A DNA stretch of 38,452 nt. Origin: an uncultured Eubacteriales bacterium. Its GTDB lineage: Bacteria; Bacillota; Clostridia; Christensenellales; CAG-314. This document shows, piece by piece, positions 30,652-38,435 of the stretch (within the stretch, counting starts at the first letter, position 1; each line of letters begins with the position of its first letter). The notes under the pieces are model-generated. The model did not search any database and was not told where the DNA came from. It was given only the letters and a program-made list of their open reading frames with translations. The position numbers were made by a program, and so were the translations under genes. The stretch is from positions 1-38,452 of the forward strand of contig UQVY01000015.1 of assembly GCA_900544545.1 (NCBI GenBank). The letters are read 5' to 3'.

Positions 30652-32436
30652 ATGGTTTTCGGAAAACAAATCAACCGTTATTACCTGAAATACGCGCCGT
30701 GGCTGATACTCGGGCTTCTCGCGCTTATCGCGGTGGACGTCTTCCAGATGGAGATTCCCAAGATATACCGTATGGTAATAAACGGAATTCACGACGGCTA
30801 CGTAATAGAAGACGGATTTTATTACGTTTTCGACGCGCAGTTTCTTTTGGAAAAGGTCTGCATTCCCATCTTCGTTATAATCGTCGTTCTGATGAGCGGA
30901 CGATTCTTGTGGAGAATATGCTTTTTCGGCACGGGCTTCAAGGTCGAGAGAGATTTGAGGAGCCGTCTTTTCGATCACTGCAAGGACCTTTCCCTTCAGT
31001 TTTATCAGAAGAACAAGGTCGGAAATCTTATGTCGCTTTACACCAACGACCTCGAAACTCTTCAGGACTGTTTCGGCGGCGGTTCGATGGAGTTTTTCGA
31101 CGCGGTATTCTTAGGTTCTCTCGCAATCTACAATATGGCGAGAATGAATCCCGTGCTTATGGCTCTTTCGCTCATTCCTATGGCTTGTATGCTCACGATG
31201 TCCTTCGTCATCGGCAAGTATCTCACTGTAAAGTGGAATACCCGTCAGGAAGCCTTCTCCGACCTCTCGGACTTCTCTCAGGAGAGTTTTTCGGGCATAG
31301 CGGTAATCAAGGCTTTCGTCAAGGAATACAAGGAGCTTCTCGCCTTCAACAGGCTCAACTCGCAGAACGAAAACGCAAACGTGGCTTATACCAAGCTCTC
31401 CGCCCTGCTCAACGTCCTCAATACTCTCTTCATAGAGTCCGTAACCTGCGTAATTCTGGGCTACGGCGGCTATCTCGTGTACACGGGAGTATTCAACGCC
31501 GGTCAGCTTATGGAATTCATAGGCTATTTCAACGCCCTCGTCTGGCCGTTTATGGCGATTGCAGAGCTTATAGAAATGGCGTCCAAGGGAAAAGCCTCCC
31601 TTAAAAGAGTCTCCGACCTTCTCGAAACTCCTGTCGACGTAAAGGACTCCGAAAACGTCGCCGAAACCGAGAACGGAATCCGCGGCGAAATCGAATTCCG
31701 TCATCTTACCTTTACCTACCCGGGGGGCGACTACGAAGCTCTTCACGACGTTTCGTTCAGAATCGAGGCGGGCGAAAACGTAGGTATCATCGGCAAGACC
31801 GGATCGGGAAAAACCACCGTTGCCGACCTCCTTCTCCGTACCTACAACGTTCCCGACGGTACGCTTTTCGTGGACGGAAGGGACGTGAACACCATTCCCA
31901 TAAAGTTCCTTAGGAATTACGAGGCTTACGTCCCGCAGGATAACTTCCTTTTCAGCGACACCATCGAAAACAACATCGGTTTCGCCTTCGACAACGTAAA
32001 CGGAGCGGCTGCCGAAGAAGCTGCCAGAATGTCCGACGTTCACGACAACATCGTCGAATTCCATAACGGTTACCAGACCGTACTCGGCGAAAGAGGCGTT
32101 ACCGTTTCGGGCGGACAGAAACAGAGAATCTCCATTGCCCGCGCGATAATGAAAGACTCGTCCATACTTATCCTCGACGACTCGGTTTCGGCGGTCGACA
32201 CCGATACCGAAAAGGTGATTCTCGGGAATCTCGCAAGAACCCGTAAGGGCAAGACTACCGTCCTCATCGCGCACAGGATTTCCACGGTCAGGAATATGGA
32301 CAAGATAGTTTTCCTCGACGAAGGAAGAGTCGAAGCCGTAGGTACTCACGAGCAGCTCGAAGCAAGCTGTCCCGAATACAGGAAAATGGTCGACCTTCAG
32401 CGTCTCGAAGACCAACACAGGGAGGTGAACGGTTAA
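30652..32436 (+). CDS. ABC exporter half-transporter with degenerate catalytic site (TM287/BmrC-like)
   Basis: A 594-residue fusion of a six-helix membrane domain (about residues 1-320) and an ATPase domain. The Walker A is GKTGSGKTT, the signature VSGGQKQR and the Walker B ILILDDSVSAVDTDTE. The catalytic glutamate after Walker B is replaced by Asp, as in the non-hydrolysing partner of heterodimeric exporters. Its stop overlaps the next gene by one base (TAATG), so the two are made together. AGGAGG precedes the ATG. Substrate unknown; multidrug or lipid export is the family expectation. Confidence 0.92.
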   Translation: MVFGKQINRYYLKYAPWLILGLLALIAVDVFQMEIPKIYRMVINGIHDGYVIEDGFYYVFDAQFLLEKVCIPIFVIIVVLMSGRFLWRICFFGTGFKVERDLRSRLFDHCKDLSLQFYQKNKVGNLMSLYTNDLETLQDCFGGGSMEFFDAVFLGSLAIYNMARMNPVLMALSLIPMACMLTMSFVIGKYLTVKWNTRQEAFSDLSDFSQESFSGIAVIKAFVKEYKELLAFNRLNSQNENANVAYTKLSALLNVLNTLFIESVTCVILGYGGYLVYTGVFNAGQLMEFIGYFNALVWPFMAIAELIEMASKGKASLKRVSDLLETPVDVKDSENVAETENGIRGEIEFRHLTFTYPGGDYEALHDVSFRIEAGENVGIIGKTGSGKTTVADLLLRTYNVPDGTLFVDGRDVNTIPIKFLRNYEAYVPQDNFLFSDTIENNIGFAFDNVNGAAAEEAARMSDVHDNIVEFHNGYQTVLGERGVTVSGGQKQRISIARAIMKDSSILILDDSVSAVDTDTEKVILGNLARTRKGKTTVLIAHRISTVRNMDKIVFLDEGRVEAVGTHEQLEASCPEYRKMVDLQRLEDQHREVNG

Positions 32437-34334
32437 TGCTCGAATACTATCCGCTTCTCGTCGTCGGCGGTCTTATCGGAATAGTCACGACGATACTCAT
32501 AATAGCCTACTCAACGATGAAGGACAAAGCCGAAGCCATAGGTTTCGACCGTAAAATGAAGGACGGCGAACTTATCCGCAGGCTCATCGGCTACGCAAAG
32601 CCTTTCTCGAAGAATTTCTTTGCGGTTATGCTGATTATGCTCGTTTCTGTCGCCTTTTCGATAGCCTCTCCTCTTATGGTTTCGGATATCGAAGGAATGA
32701 TGCGGCAGAATTTCGCTCTCGACGACCTTATAAGCAAGGTAATAATCTACGGAGTCCTTCTCGTTATTTCTCTTATCGGCTCCTACGTCCAGGCCGTGAT
32801 TCTTCAGATAACCGGACAGAAGATAGTTTCCAGTATAAGAGAAGACCTTTTCTCGCATATAGAGAGTCTTTCTCACGGACAGCTCAACAAAATGCCCGTC
32901 GGAAAGCTCGTTACGCGCGTAACCAACGACACCAACGCCATTTCGGTGATGTTCACCAATATCATAGTCAACCTCATTCAGAACTGCTTCGTAGTCGTTG
33001 CGGTCTACATCGCGATGATGTGCATAAATCAGGCTCTGACTCTTATGATATCCTGTTTCGTTCCGTTCATAGTGCTGTTTTCCGTCCTTTTCAGGAAGTT
33101 TTCGAGAAGGGCGCACAGACGCGTAAAGGACAGAACCACCGATATAAACACCTTCCTTTCGGAGAACCTCTCGGGAATGAAGATCATTCAGATTTTCAAC
33201 CGCGAAAACAAGAAGATGAACGACTTCTCCGAGAAGAACGAAGCTCTCTACAAGGCTCAGCGCAATCAGATTCTCGTTTTCGGCGTGTTCCGTCCGATAA
33301 TCTATGTGCTCTACATCTCGACGATTCTGTGTCTGTTTTTCCTCGCCGGAAAGGGCTACATAGACGGCATAACCTTCTTCGGACAGACCATAACCGACCA
33401 GACCGTCGTCGCGTTTTATATGTACATCAACCGCTTCTACAACCCCATTCAGAATCTCGCCGAGCAGTTCCACAGGCTTCAGTCCGCGTTCGCCTCTGCG
33501 GAGAAGATTTTCACCATTCTCGATATGCAGCCCGAAGTTATCGACGCGCCCGACGCCGTTGACCTTGACGAAGTCAGGGGCGACATCGAATTCCGTCACG
33601 TATGGTTCTCGTACGTTCCCGACGAATGGGTGCTTAAAGACGTTTCCTTCAGTATAAAAGCCGGTCAGACCGTCGCTTTCGTCGGAGCCACGGGTTCGGG
33701 AAAAACGACTATTCTCTCGCTTCTCTGCCGGAATTACGACATTCAGAAGGGCGAGATTCTTCTCGACGGCGTAAACATCAACAAAATCAGAATCTCCTCG
33801 CTCAGAAAGCATTTCGGACAGATGCTTCAGGACGTATTCCTTTTCGCGGGCACCGTCCGCAGCAATATAGTTCTCCGCGACGAATTCTCCGACGACGAAA
33901 TAAACGAAGTCTGCCGCTACGTCAACGCCGACAAGTTCGTCTCGAAGCTTCAGAACGGTCTCGACGAAGAGGTCCGCGAGCGCGGCAACAACTTCTCCGC
34001 CGGTCAGCGTCAGCTCCTTTCCTTCGCCCGCACGATAATCCATCGTCCCGAGGTAATGATTCTCGACGAAGCTACCGCAAACATCGACACCGAAACCGAG
34101 GTTCTCATTCAGGATTCGCTCGAGAGGATGATGAACATCGGCACGATGATAATCGTCGCGCACAGGCTTTCGACCGTCCAGCACGCGGACAACATCATCG
34201 TCCTTTCCGACGGCAAAATCATAGAGCAAGGCTCGCACAACGAGCTGCTCGAGAAAAAGGGCCGTTATTACGGGCTTTATATGCTCCAGTACGACAAAAA
34301 ACGCATTTCCGAGGGCATCGAAAACACCATCTGA
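32436..34334 (+). CDS. ABC exporter half-transporter with canonical Walker B (TM288/BmrD-like)
   Basis: The 632-residue partner of the preceding gene. An extra N-terminal membrane helix (about residues 5-27) precedes the usual six-helix domain. The ATPase domain has GATGSGKTT, the Walker B MILDEATANIDTETE with its Glu, and a weakened signature FSAGQRQL. Together with the Asp in the partner this gives one intact site (this Walker B with the partner's SGGQ) and one degenerate site. A GGAGGTG site lies in the end of the first gene. The operon ends in a strong terminator. Confidence 0.93.
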   Translation: MLEYYPLLVVGGLIGIVTTILIIAYSTMKDKAEAIGFDRKMKDGELIRRLIGYAKPFSKNFFAVMLIMLVSVAFSIASPLMVSDIEGMMRQNFALDDLISKVIIYGVLLVISLIGSYVQAVILQITGQKIVSSIREDLFSHIESLSHGQLNKMPVGKLVTRVTNDTNAISVMFTNIIVNLIQNCFVVVAVYIAMMCINQALTLMISCFVPFIVLFSVLFRKFSRRAHRRVKDRTTDINTFLSENLSGMKIIQIFNRENKKMNDFSEKNEALYKAQRNQILVFGVFRPIIYVLYISTILCLFFLAGKGYIDGITFFGQTITDQTVVAFYMYINRFYNPIQNLAEQFHRLQSAFASAEKIFTILDMQPEVIDAPDAVDLDEVRGDIEFRHVWFSYVPDEWVLKDVSFSIKAGQTVAFVGATGSGKTTILSLLCRNYDIQKGEILLDGVNINKIRISSLRKHFGQMLQDVFLFAGTVRSNIVLRDEFSDDEINEVCRYVNADKFVSKLQNGLDEEVRERGNNFSAGQRQLLSFARTIIHRPEVMILDEATANIDTETEVLIQDSLERMMNIGTMIIVAHRLSTVQHADNIIVLSDGKIIEQGSHNELLEKKGRYYGLYMLQYDKKRISEGIENTI

Positions 34335-34362
34335 CACGCTCGGAAATCCGAGAGAAAAAAGC

Positions 34363-34396
34363 AGTCCGCTTCTTTGTTGAGAGGCGGACTTTTTTT
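34363..34396. terminator. Bidirectional terminator between the ABC operon and ispDF
   Basis: AGTCCGCTTC (34363-34372) pairs with GAGGCGGACT (34381-34390); seven T follow on the plus strand and GCTTTTTTC on the minus strand, so it can stop both converging transcripts. Confidence 0.9.
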
Positions 34397-34649
34397 GCTT
34401 TTGATTATATTATTTAATATTAAATTAACGGTAAGTTCATCGAAAAAATCGTGATTTTACGCACTTAAAGGCTTGATTTTCGACCGATTCCCGTCCGTTT
34501 TAGGGCAATTTTCCGACCGTTTTCAGAAGATTTCCGTACCCTTACCCCGTAAATCCGTCGAAAATTTCAGCCTCGGCTTTTCGGCAAAGTATATATATTT
34601 ATTCAATTTATGTAATATTTATACAAAAACCGCAAACGTAAATCCGCAA

Positions 34650-35160
34650 AATCCGGCTCTCATCGCAGATTCGTCGTTTACCTCAGAAATCGGTTTTTGT
34701 CGGCGAGCTATAACCTTCCCGCAAGAATCGATTTCCGTCGGCAGACTAATACTTTGCCGCGAGAATCGTTTTCCGTAAAAAAGTCAAAATTTTGCCGTAA
34801 CAAAAGGTTTATGTCGGGAAGTAGAATCCTCCCATAACAATCGGTTTTCGCGGAAAAGTCCAAATTTTGCCGTAATAATCAGTCTTTATCGGCAGGTCAG
34901 AATTTAATTGAGAGAATCGTTTTCCATCGAAAAATCAAATTTTCATCGCTTCACCGCGAGAATCAGCTTCCGTTGGCAGATTCATCGTTTTGTCGTAAGA
35001 ATCGGCACTAATCTGTAAGTCAGAATCCACCATAACAATCGGTTTTCGTATGCAGATTCATCGTTTTGTCGTAAGAATCGATATTCATCGGTGGACTTAT
35101 CGCTTTGTCGCTAAAATGCAATTTGCACTTGTGAATTTATCTCTTCACTGCGAGAATACA
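34650..35160 (-). repeat. Degenerate ~38-bp tandem repeat, about 13 copies, starting inside ispDF
   Basis: The anchor AATCG or a variant recurs at 34688, 34726, 34764, about 34802, 34839, 34877, 34915, 34961, 35000, 35037, 35076, 35115 and 35155: spacings 37-40 with one of 46. A typical unit (plus strand) reads AATCGGTTTTCGTCGGCAGA then TTCATCGTTTTGTCGTAAG. The last unit covers the final codons and stop of ispDF. The 740 bp between 34397 and 35136 hold no gene, only this array and A/T-rich sequence. Confidence 0.85.
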
Positions 35161-36255
35161 ATTGGCGGTTGCGGCGATTCCGTCCCCCTCCCCAATCATT
35201 CCCAAACCTTCCGTCGTAGTCGCGCCGACGTTCACGCGGGCGGGGGAAAGGTCGAGGACGGCGGCGATATTTTCTTTCATTTGCGTAATATAGGGGAACA
35301 TTTTCGGTTTTTCGGCGATAATCACTCCGCTGACCGACAACGGAATCAAGTTCTTCCTATCCAGTATCCGCCGCACACGCAGAAGCAGAGTCATCGACGA
35401 AATCCCTTCGTATTCGTCGTCGCTGTCGGGGAAAAGCACTCCGATGTCCCTCTCACCCGCCGCCGAAAGCAGCGCGTCCATTATCGCGTGAATCAGAACA
35501 TCCGCGTCGGAATGACCTAAAAGGCCTTTTTCGTAGGGTATCTTCACGCCGCCGATAATCAGGTCCCGACCGTCAACCAGCCTGTGAGCGTCGGCTCCCA
35601 TTCCGCAGAAAACCGAATTCCCGTCCCCCGCGTAGGTAATCTTTACGTTGTTCCTGTCGCCCGCAACGAGATTCGGAATCCTTCCGGACTTACAGAAAAC
35701 CGTTCCGTCGTCCGTCCTCGACGCAGAATTGCCCATATATGCGGACATTATTTCGCGGTAAATAAATGCCTGAGGCGTCTGAACGAGAGCTACGTTGTCC
35801 CTTTCTACGGGCAGAGGCCTGCCGCCCGCAATGTTCATATAGACCGAATCCACGGGAGTTACGAAGGGAATCGCGCTCCCCTTTCCCCGAGCTTCGCGGA
35901 TAAGAGTCAATATCAGCTCCTTCTTCAGAAAAGGTCTCGCTCCGTCGTGAATCAGCACCACTTCGCACCTTCTGTCCAGCGCGTTAAGCCCCGAAATCAC
36001 CGAGAGAGTCCTCGTTTCCCCTCCGAGAGCGTAGCTTATTCTGTCGTTCCGTCCGAAAAGCATTTCGAATTTCTTCCTGCGCTCGGCGTCGGTAACTATA
36101 ACTATCTTAGCCACGCATTCCGTTTCGAGAAAAGGAAGCACGGCTCCTTCTATTACCGTCCTTCCGTCCGCTACGGACAAGAGCTTATCCGAGCCGAACC
36201 GACTGCTTTCGCCGGCTGCGACTATTACCGCGCAAACGAGTCCTTCGTTTGTCAT
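35137..36255 (-). CDS. ispDF: Bifunctional IspD/IspF (MEP isoprenoid pathway)
   Basis: A 372-residue fusion. The N-terminal IspD part (cytidylyltransferase, residues 1-215) has VIVAAGESSRFGSDK and HDGARPFL. The C-terminal IspF part (residues 218-372) has GMGADAHRL with the metal Asp and His, GHSDADVLIHAIMDALL and the final VGATTTEGLGMIGEG. The two steps are not adjacent in the pathway, since IspE acts between them, but the fusion is known in several bacteria. It lies 38 bp after rqcP with an AGGAGGT site. Its last eight codons already belong to the repeat array. Confidence 0.96.
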   Translation of the reverse strand: MTNEGLVCAVIVAAGESSRFGSDKLLSVADGRTVIEGAVLPFLETECVAKIVIVTDAERRKKFEMLFGRNDRISYALGGETRTLSVISGLNALDRRCEVVLIHDGARPFLKKELILTLIREARGKGSAIPFVTPVDSVYMNIAGGRPLPVERDNVALVQTPQAFIYREIMSAYMGNSASRTDDGTVFCKSGRIPNLVAGDRNNVKITYAGDGNSVFCGMGADAHRLVDGRDLIIGGVKIPYEKGLLGHSDADVLIHAIMDALLSAAGERDIGVLFPDSDDEYEGISSMTLLLRVRRILDRKNLIPLSVSGVIIAEKPKMFPYITQMKENIAAVLDLSPARVNVGATTTEGLGMIGEGDGIAATANCILAVKR

Positions 36256-36293
36256 CAGACTTTACCTCCTTCCGAAAATTCCCGCAGAGCGAG

Positions 36294-36539
36294 CTATTCG
36301 CTTATGACTTCGTACATCTTGTCGGCTTCGTCTTTACGGACGGATTCCTTGAGCATAAGAACCCTGAATACGAATTTTCCGCTCATATAGCTTATCGAAA
36401 CCACGTCGCCTTCTTTAAGCTCGCTCGAAGGCTTGGCGGACCGTCCGTTAAGCTCGACCTTCCCACTTTCGCATACTTCCTTCGCGACCGTGCGCCTCTT
36501 CAGTATTCTCGAAACCTTCAGGAATTTATCCAATCTCAT
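36294..36539 (-). CDS. rqcP: S4-domain RNA-binding protein RqcP
   Basis: An 81-residue S4-domain protein of the ribosome quality control pathway. In Bacillus RqcP (YabO) helps RqcH add alanine tails to stalled chains on the 50S subunit. It begins MRLDKFLKVSRILKRRT, followed by AKEVCESGKVELNG, closely matching Bacillus YabO. The tail KDEADKMYEVISE matches too. The start is the ATG eight bases after AAGGAG; ten further upstream codons are open but lack a ribosome site. First gene of an operon with ispDF; its leader is a 13-bp tandem repeat. Confidence 0.92.
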   Translation of the reverse strand: MRLDKFLKVSRILKRRTVAKEVCESGKVELNGRSAKPSSELKEGDVVSISYMSGKFVFRVLMLKESVRKDEADKMYEVISE

Positions 36540-36553
36540 TTTTACTCTCCTTA

Positions 36554-36657
36554 TCACGCGAAAATCCATCGCGAAAAGCTGTCGTTAAAAGCTATGGCGA
36601 AAAGCTGTCACGGAAATCTATCGCAAACATCTGCCGCAAAAATCAGCTGCGGAAATC
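36554..36657 (-). repeat. Perfectly phased 13-bp tandem repeat, eight copies, in the rqcP 5' UTR
   Basis: Units start at 36554, 36567, 36580, 36593, 36606, 36619, 36632 and 36645, all exactly 13 bp. Plus-strand examples: TCACGCGAAAATC, CATCGCGAAAAGC, TGTCGTTAAAAGC, TATGGCGAAAAGC, TGTCACGGAAATC, TATCGCAAACATC. It fills almost all of the leader between the promoter and the ribosome site. Confidence 0.95.
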
Positions 36658-36670
36658 GTCGCTTTTTTCG

Positions 36671-36699
36671 ATTATACCAAAAAAAACGCCCGCGGTCAA
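36671..36699 (-). promoter_or_regulatory. Promoter of rqcP-ispDF
   Basis: On the minus strand TTGACC (36694-36699), 17-bp spacer, TATAAT (36671-36676); start expected near 36664, giving a leader of about 125 nt. Confidence 0.87.
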
Positions 36700-36705
36700 G
36701 CGTTA

Positions 36706-36765
36706 TCGGTTGCGGGAGAAAGAACGGGAGATTTCTCGGTTGCGGAAGAGAGAATGGAATATTTC
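36706..36765. repeat. 30-bp tandem repeat, two copies
   Basis: Copies at 36706-36735 and 36736-36765, both beginning TCGGTTGCGG and ending in ATTTC, with about five differences. The region 36700-36980 otherwise holds no gene that I can support; a further imperfect repeat with CGGGATTTTCC at about 36889 and 36919 lies in it. Confidence 0.85.
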
Positions 36766-36980
36766 GCAGAATAACGGGGGGTACGTAGGGGTTTACTCGA
36801 AATACGAATCGGGACGGCAGGGGCAGGGGAAGTTTCGCAAAATAAAAGCGCGGGAGCCTCATCTGCCCGACAAAATCATCGGGATTTTCCACCGAAAAAA
36901 GCCGAAATCAACGGGATTTTCCGCCCGTAAAGCGAACGAAGACTCCGCTAAAAAACTTTTGAAAATTCAGCCGAAAATCG

Positions 36981-37008
36981 TTGACAAATCCGCAGAATCT
37001 GCTATAAT
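36981..37008 (+). promoter_or_regulatory. Promoter of tRNA-Gln
   Basis: TTGACA (36981-36986), 16-bp spacer, TATAAT (37003-37008), directly before the tRNA. Confidence 0.87.
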
Positions 37009-37021
37009 AGGGAGGTCGTTT

Positions 37022-37095
37022 AGGGGTATCGCCAAGCGGTAAGGCAACGGACTCTGACTCCGTCATCGTTGGTTCGAATCCAGCTACCCCTGCCA
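37022..37095 (+). tRNA. tRNA-Gln (CUG)
   Basis: Acceptor AGGGGTA/TACCCCT, anticodon stem-loop ACGGA-CTCTGAC-TCCGT (anticodon CUG), encoded CCA. The weak A1-U72 pair and the GTATCGCCAAGCGG body are typical of tRNA-Gln. Confidence 0.96.
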
Positions 37096-37100
37096 AGTTG

Positions 37101-37131
37101 CGGATTATCCGAGAGGATAGTCCGTTTTTTT
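37101..37131 (+). terminator. Terminator of tRNA-Gln
   Basis: CGGATTATCC (37101-37110) pairs with GGATAGTCCG (37115-37124) over a GAGA loop, followed by seven T. Confidence 0.92.
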
Positions 37132-37163
37132 CGCCTTTTTTCCGAAAATCGATTCGCTTTTCT

Positions 37164-37221
37164 CCGAAAAGAATATCAGTCCTACCGAAAAGAATATCAG
37201 TCCTACCGAAAAGAATATCGG
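37164..37221. repeat. 21-bp tandem repeat, about 2.8 copies
   Basis: CCGAAAAGAATATCAG at 37164, then units of exactly 21 bp at 37180 and 37201 containing the same core. It lies between the tRNA-Gln and DUF11-gene terminators. Confidence 0.9.
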
Positions 37222-37224
37222 ACT

Positions 37225-37256
37225 TAAAAATGAGTCCGACCCGTCATCGGACTCAT
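37225..37256 (-). terminator. Terminator of the DUF11-type gene
   Basis: ATGAGTCCG (37230-37238) pairs perfectly with CGGACTCAT (37248-37256); on the minus strand a T-run follows. It lies 210 bp past the stop codon, after the repeat array. Confidence 0.85.
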
Positions 37257-37294
37257 CTGAAAAAGCTTTTCGTATTTCCGCGGCAGTAGCTTTT

Positions 37295-37480
37295 TTATTG
37301 CACCGCAGGGTTGTTTCGTTATATTGTGGGTTTTTATAACATGGATTTTTCGTTATACCGCAGGTTTATTTTTATTTATTGCAGTTATTTCGCTATACCG
37401 CAGGTTCTTATAACACAGGTTTATTTCGTTATATTGCAAGCTTATTCGTTGTAACGTAGGTTTATTTCGCTATACCGTGC
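37295..37480 (-). repeat. Degenerate ~20-bp tandem repeat, about 10 copies, starting at the stop codon of the DUF11-type gene
   Basis: Plus-strand units alternate forms such as ATACCGCAGGTTTATTT, ATATTGCAAGCTTATTCGTT and GTAACGTAGGTTTATTTCGCT, with spacings of about 15-22 bp. The unit nearest the gene (ATACCGTGCC) contains the stop codon and the last two codons. Confidence 0.8.
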
Positions 37481-38324
37481 CGGAAACGGTCAGAATCGTC
37501 GTCCCGGGAGTTACCGTGTACGCGCCCGTGGTCGGATCCTGCGTAAAAGTCGCCGCGGGAACCGTTATCCTTCCCGCAACCGTCGAAAATACGCCCGTCA
37601 ACCCGTCGTAAGCGTAATCCGTTACCGCAGTCAGAATCGAACCGTTAAGGCTCGCGGTGAGATTTCCGAGTATCGGATTGAAAGTGTCGCGCACAACGAT
37701 ATTGTCCGAAACGTCGGCTTCGCTGTTTCCGTAATTCTGAATCACGAAGGTATAGGTCAGAGTTCCCGTTCCGCTTACCGTGGAAGGGTCCACGCTCTTT
37801 ACTATCGCAAGGTCGGGATCGGTCGAAGCCGTTACCGTCGCCGCCGCGGAAAGAGGCGAGGTTATGCCCGTCCCGCTTACCGTAGCCGTGTTTTCTATCG
37901 TAGAACCTACCGCCTGCGGTGCGTATGCGGTCAAGGTCGCTTCGTATACTATCGCAGCGTTTCCTCCCGCAGGAACGGTGATGCCCGTTATAACCAGAGG
38001 CGGTCCCGCGGTTACCGAAGGAGTCGCCTGAAGTATGCCGTTCACGTAATACTTCACCGAACCCGCCGAATACGCAAGCGGATATACCGTAGTCGAATTT
38101 ACCGGGTAGCCGCCGAGATTATCGGAAACCGTTATATCCGTAAGCGGCGTCGCGCCGGAATTTACGAGATTTATCACGTAAGTCATCGCGTCGTTCTGCG
38201 AATAATCGCTTAAAACCGCGTCTTTCGTCGCCGATAATGCCTCTACGAGATTTCCGATAGTCGTGTTGGAATTTATCGTTCTGTCGTTATATGAAAGCTG
38301 AGCCTGATTTGTAAACTGAGCCAT
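37470..38324 (-). CDS. DUF11-type repeat protein without signal peptide
   Basis: A 284-residue Thr/Val/Asn-rich beta protein beginning MAQFTNQAQLSYNDRTINSN. Two conserved-repeat (DUF11) segments are visible: SDYSQNDAMTYVINLVNSGA at about residues 39-58 with LTDITVSDNLGG, and KSVDPSTVSGTGTLTYTF near residue 173 with NYGNSEADVSDNIVVRDTF. DUF11 modules usually occur in large surface proteins, but here there is no signal peptide, membrane anchor or sortase motif. AGGAGGT precedes the ATG. A TATAAT at 38368-38373 (minus strand) could be its -10 box, but the -35 is poor. Function unknown. Confidence 0.78.
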   Translation of the reverse strand: MAQFTNQAQLSYNDRTINSNTTIGNLVEALSATKDAVLSDYSQNDAMTYVINLVNSGATPLTDITVSDNLGGYPVNSTTVYPLAYSAGSVKYYVNGILQATPSVTAGPPLVITGITVPAGGNAAIVYEATLTAYAPQAVGSTIENTATVSGTGITSPLSAAATVTASTDPDLAIVKSVDPSTVSGTGTLTYTFVIQNYGNSEADVSDNIVVRDTFNPILGNLTASLNGSILTAVTDYAYDGLTGVFSTVAGRITVPAATFTQDPTTGAYTVTPGTTILTVSGTV

Positions 38325-38420
38325 CTTTTACCTCCTTAGCGTCTTTTCAGAGAGTACCCTCTGCTTTATTATATGTTTTCCGCGCCGTGAGGTGATTACT
38401 TTCCGCTTTCTTTCGAGAAA

Positions 38421-38435
38421 CCGGCGTGACGCCGG
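38421..38435 (-). terminator. Hairpin at the right edge, possible terminator of a gene outside the window
   Basis: CCGGCG (38421-38426) pairs with CGCCGG (38430-38435); on the minus strand TTTCTC follows. The T-run is weak and the upstream gene is not in the window. Confidence 0.4.

Noticed and set aside
34650..35160. CRISPR array as explanation of the ~38-bp periodic region
   Set aside because: Units are degenerate along their whole length with no constant repeat plus unique spacer structure, and no cas genes are present.
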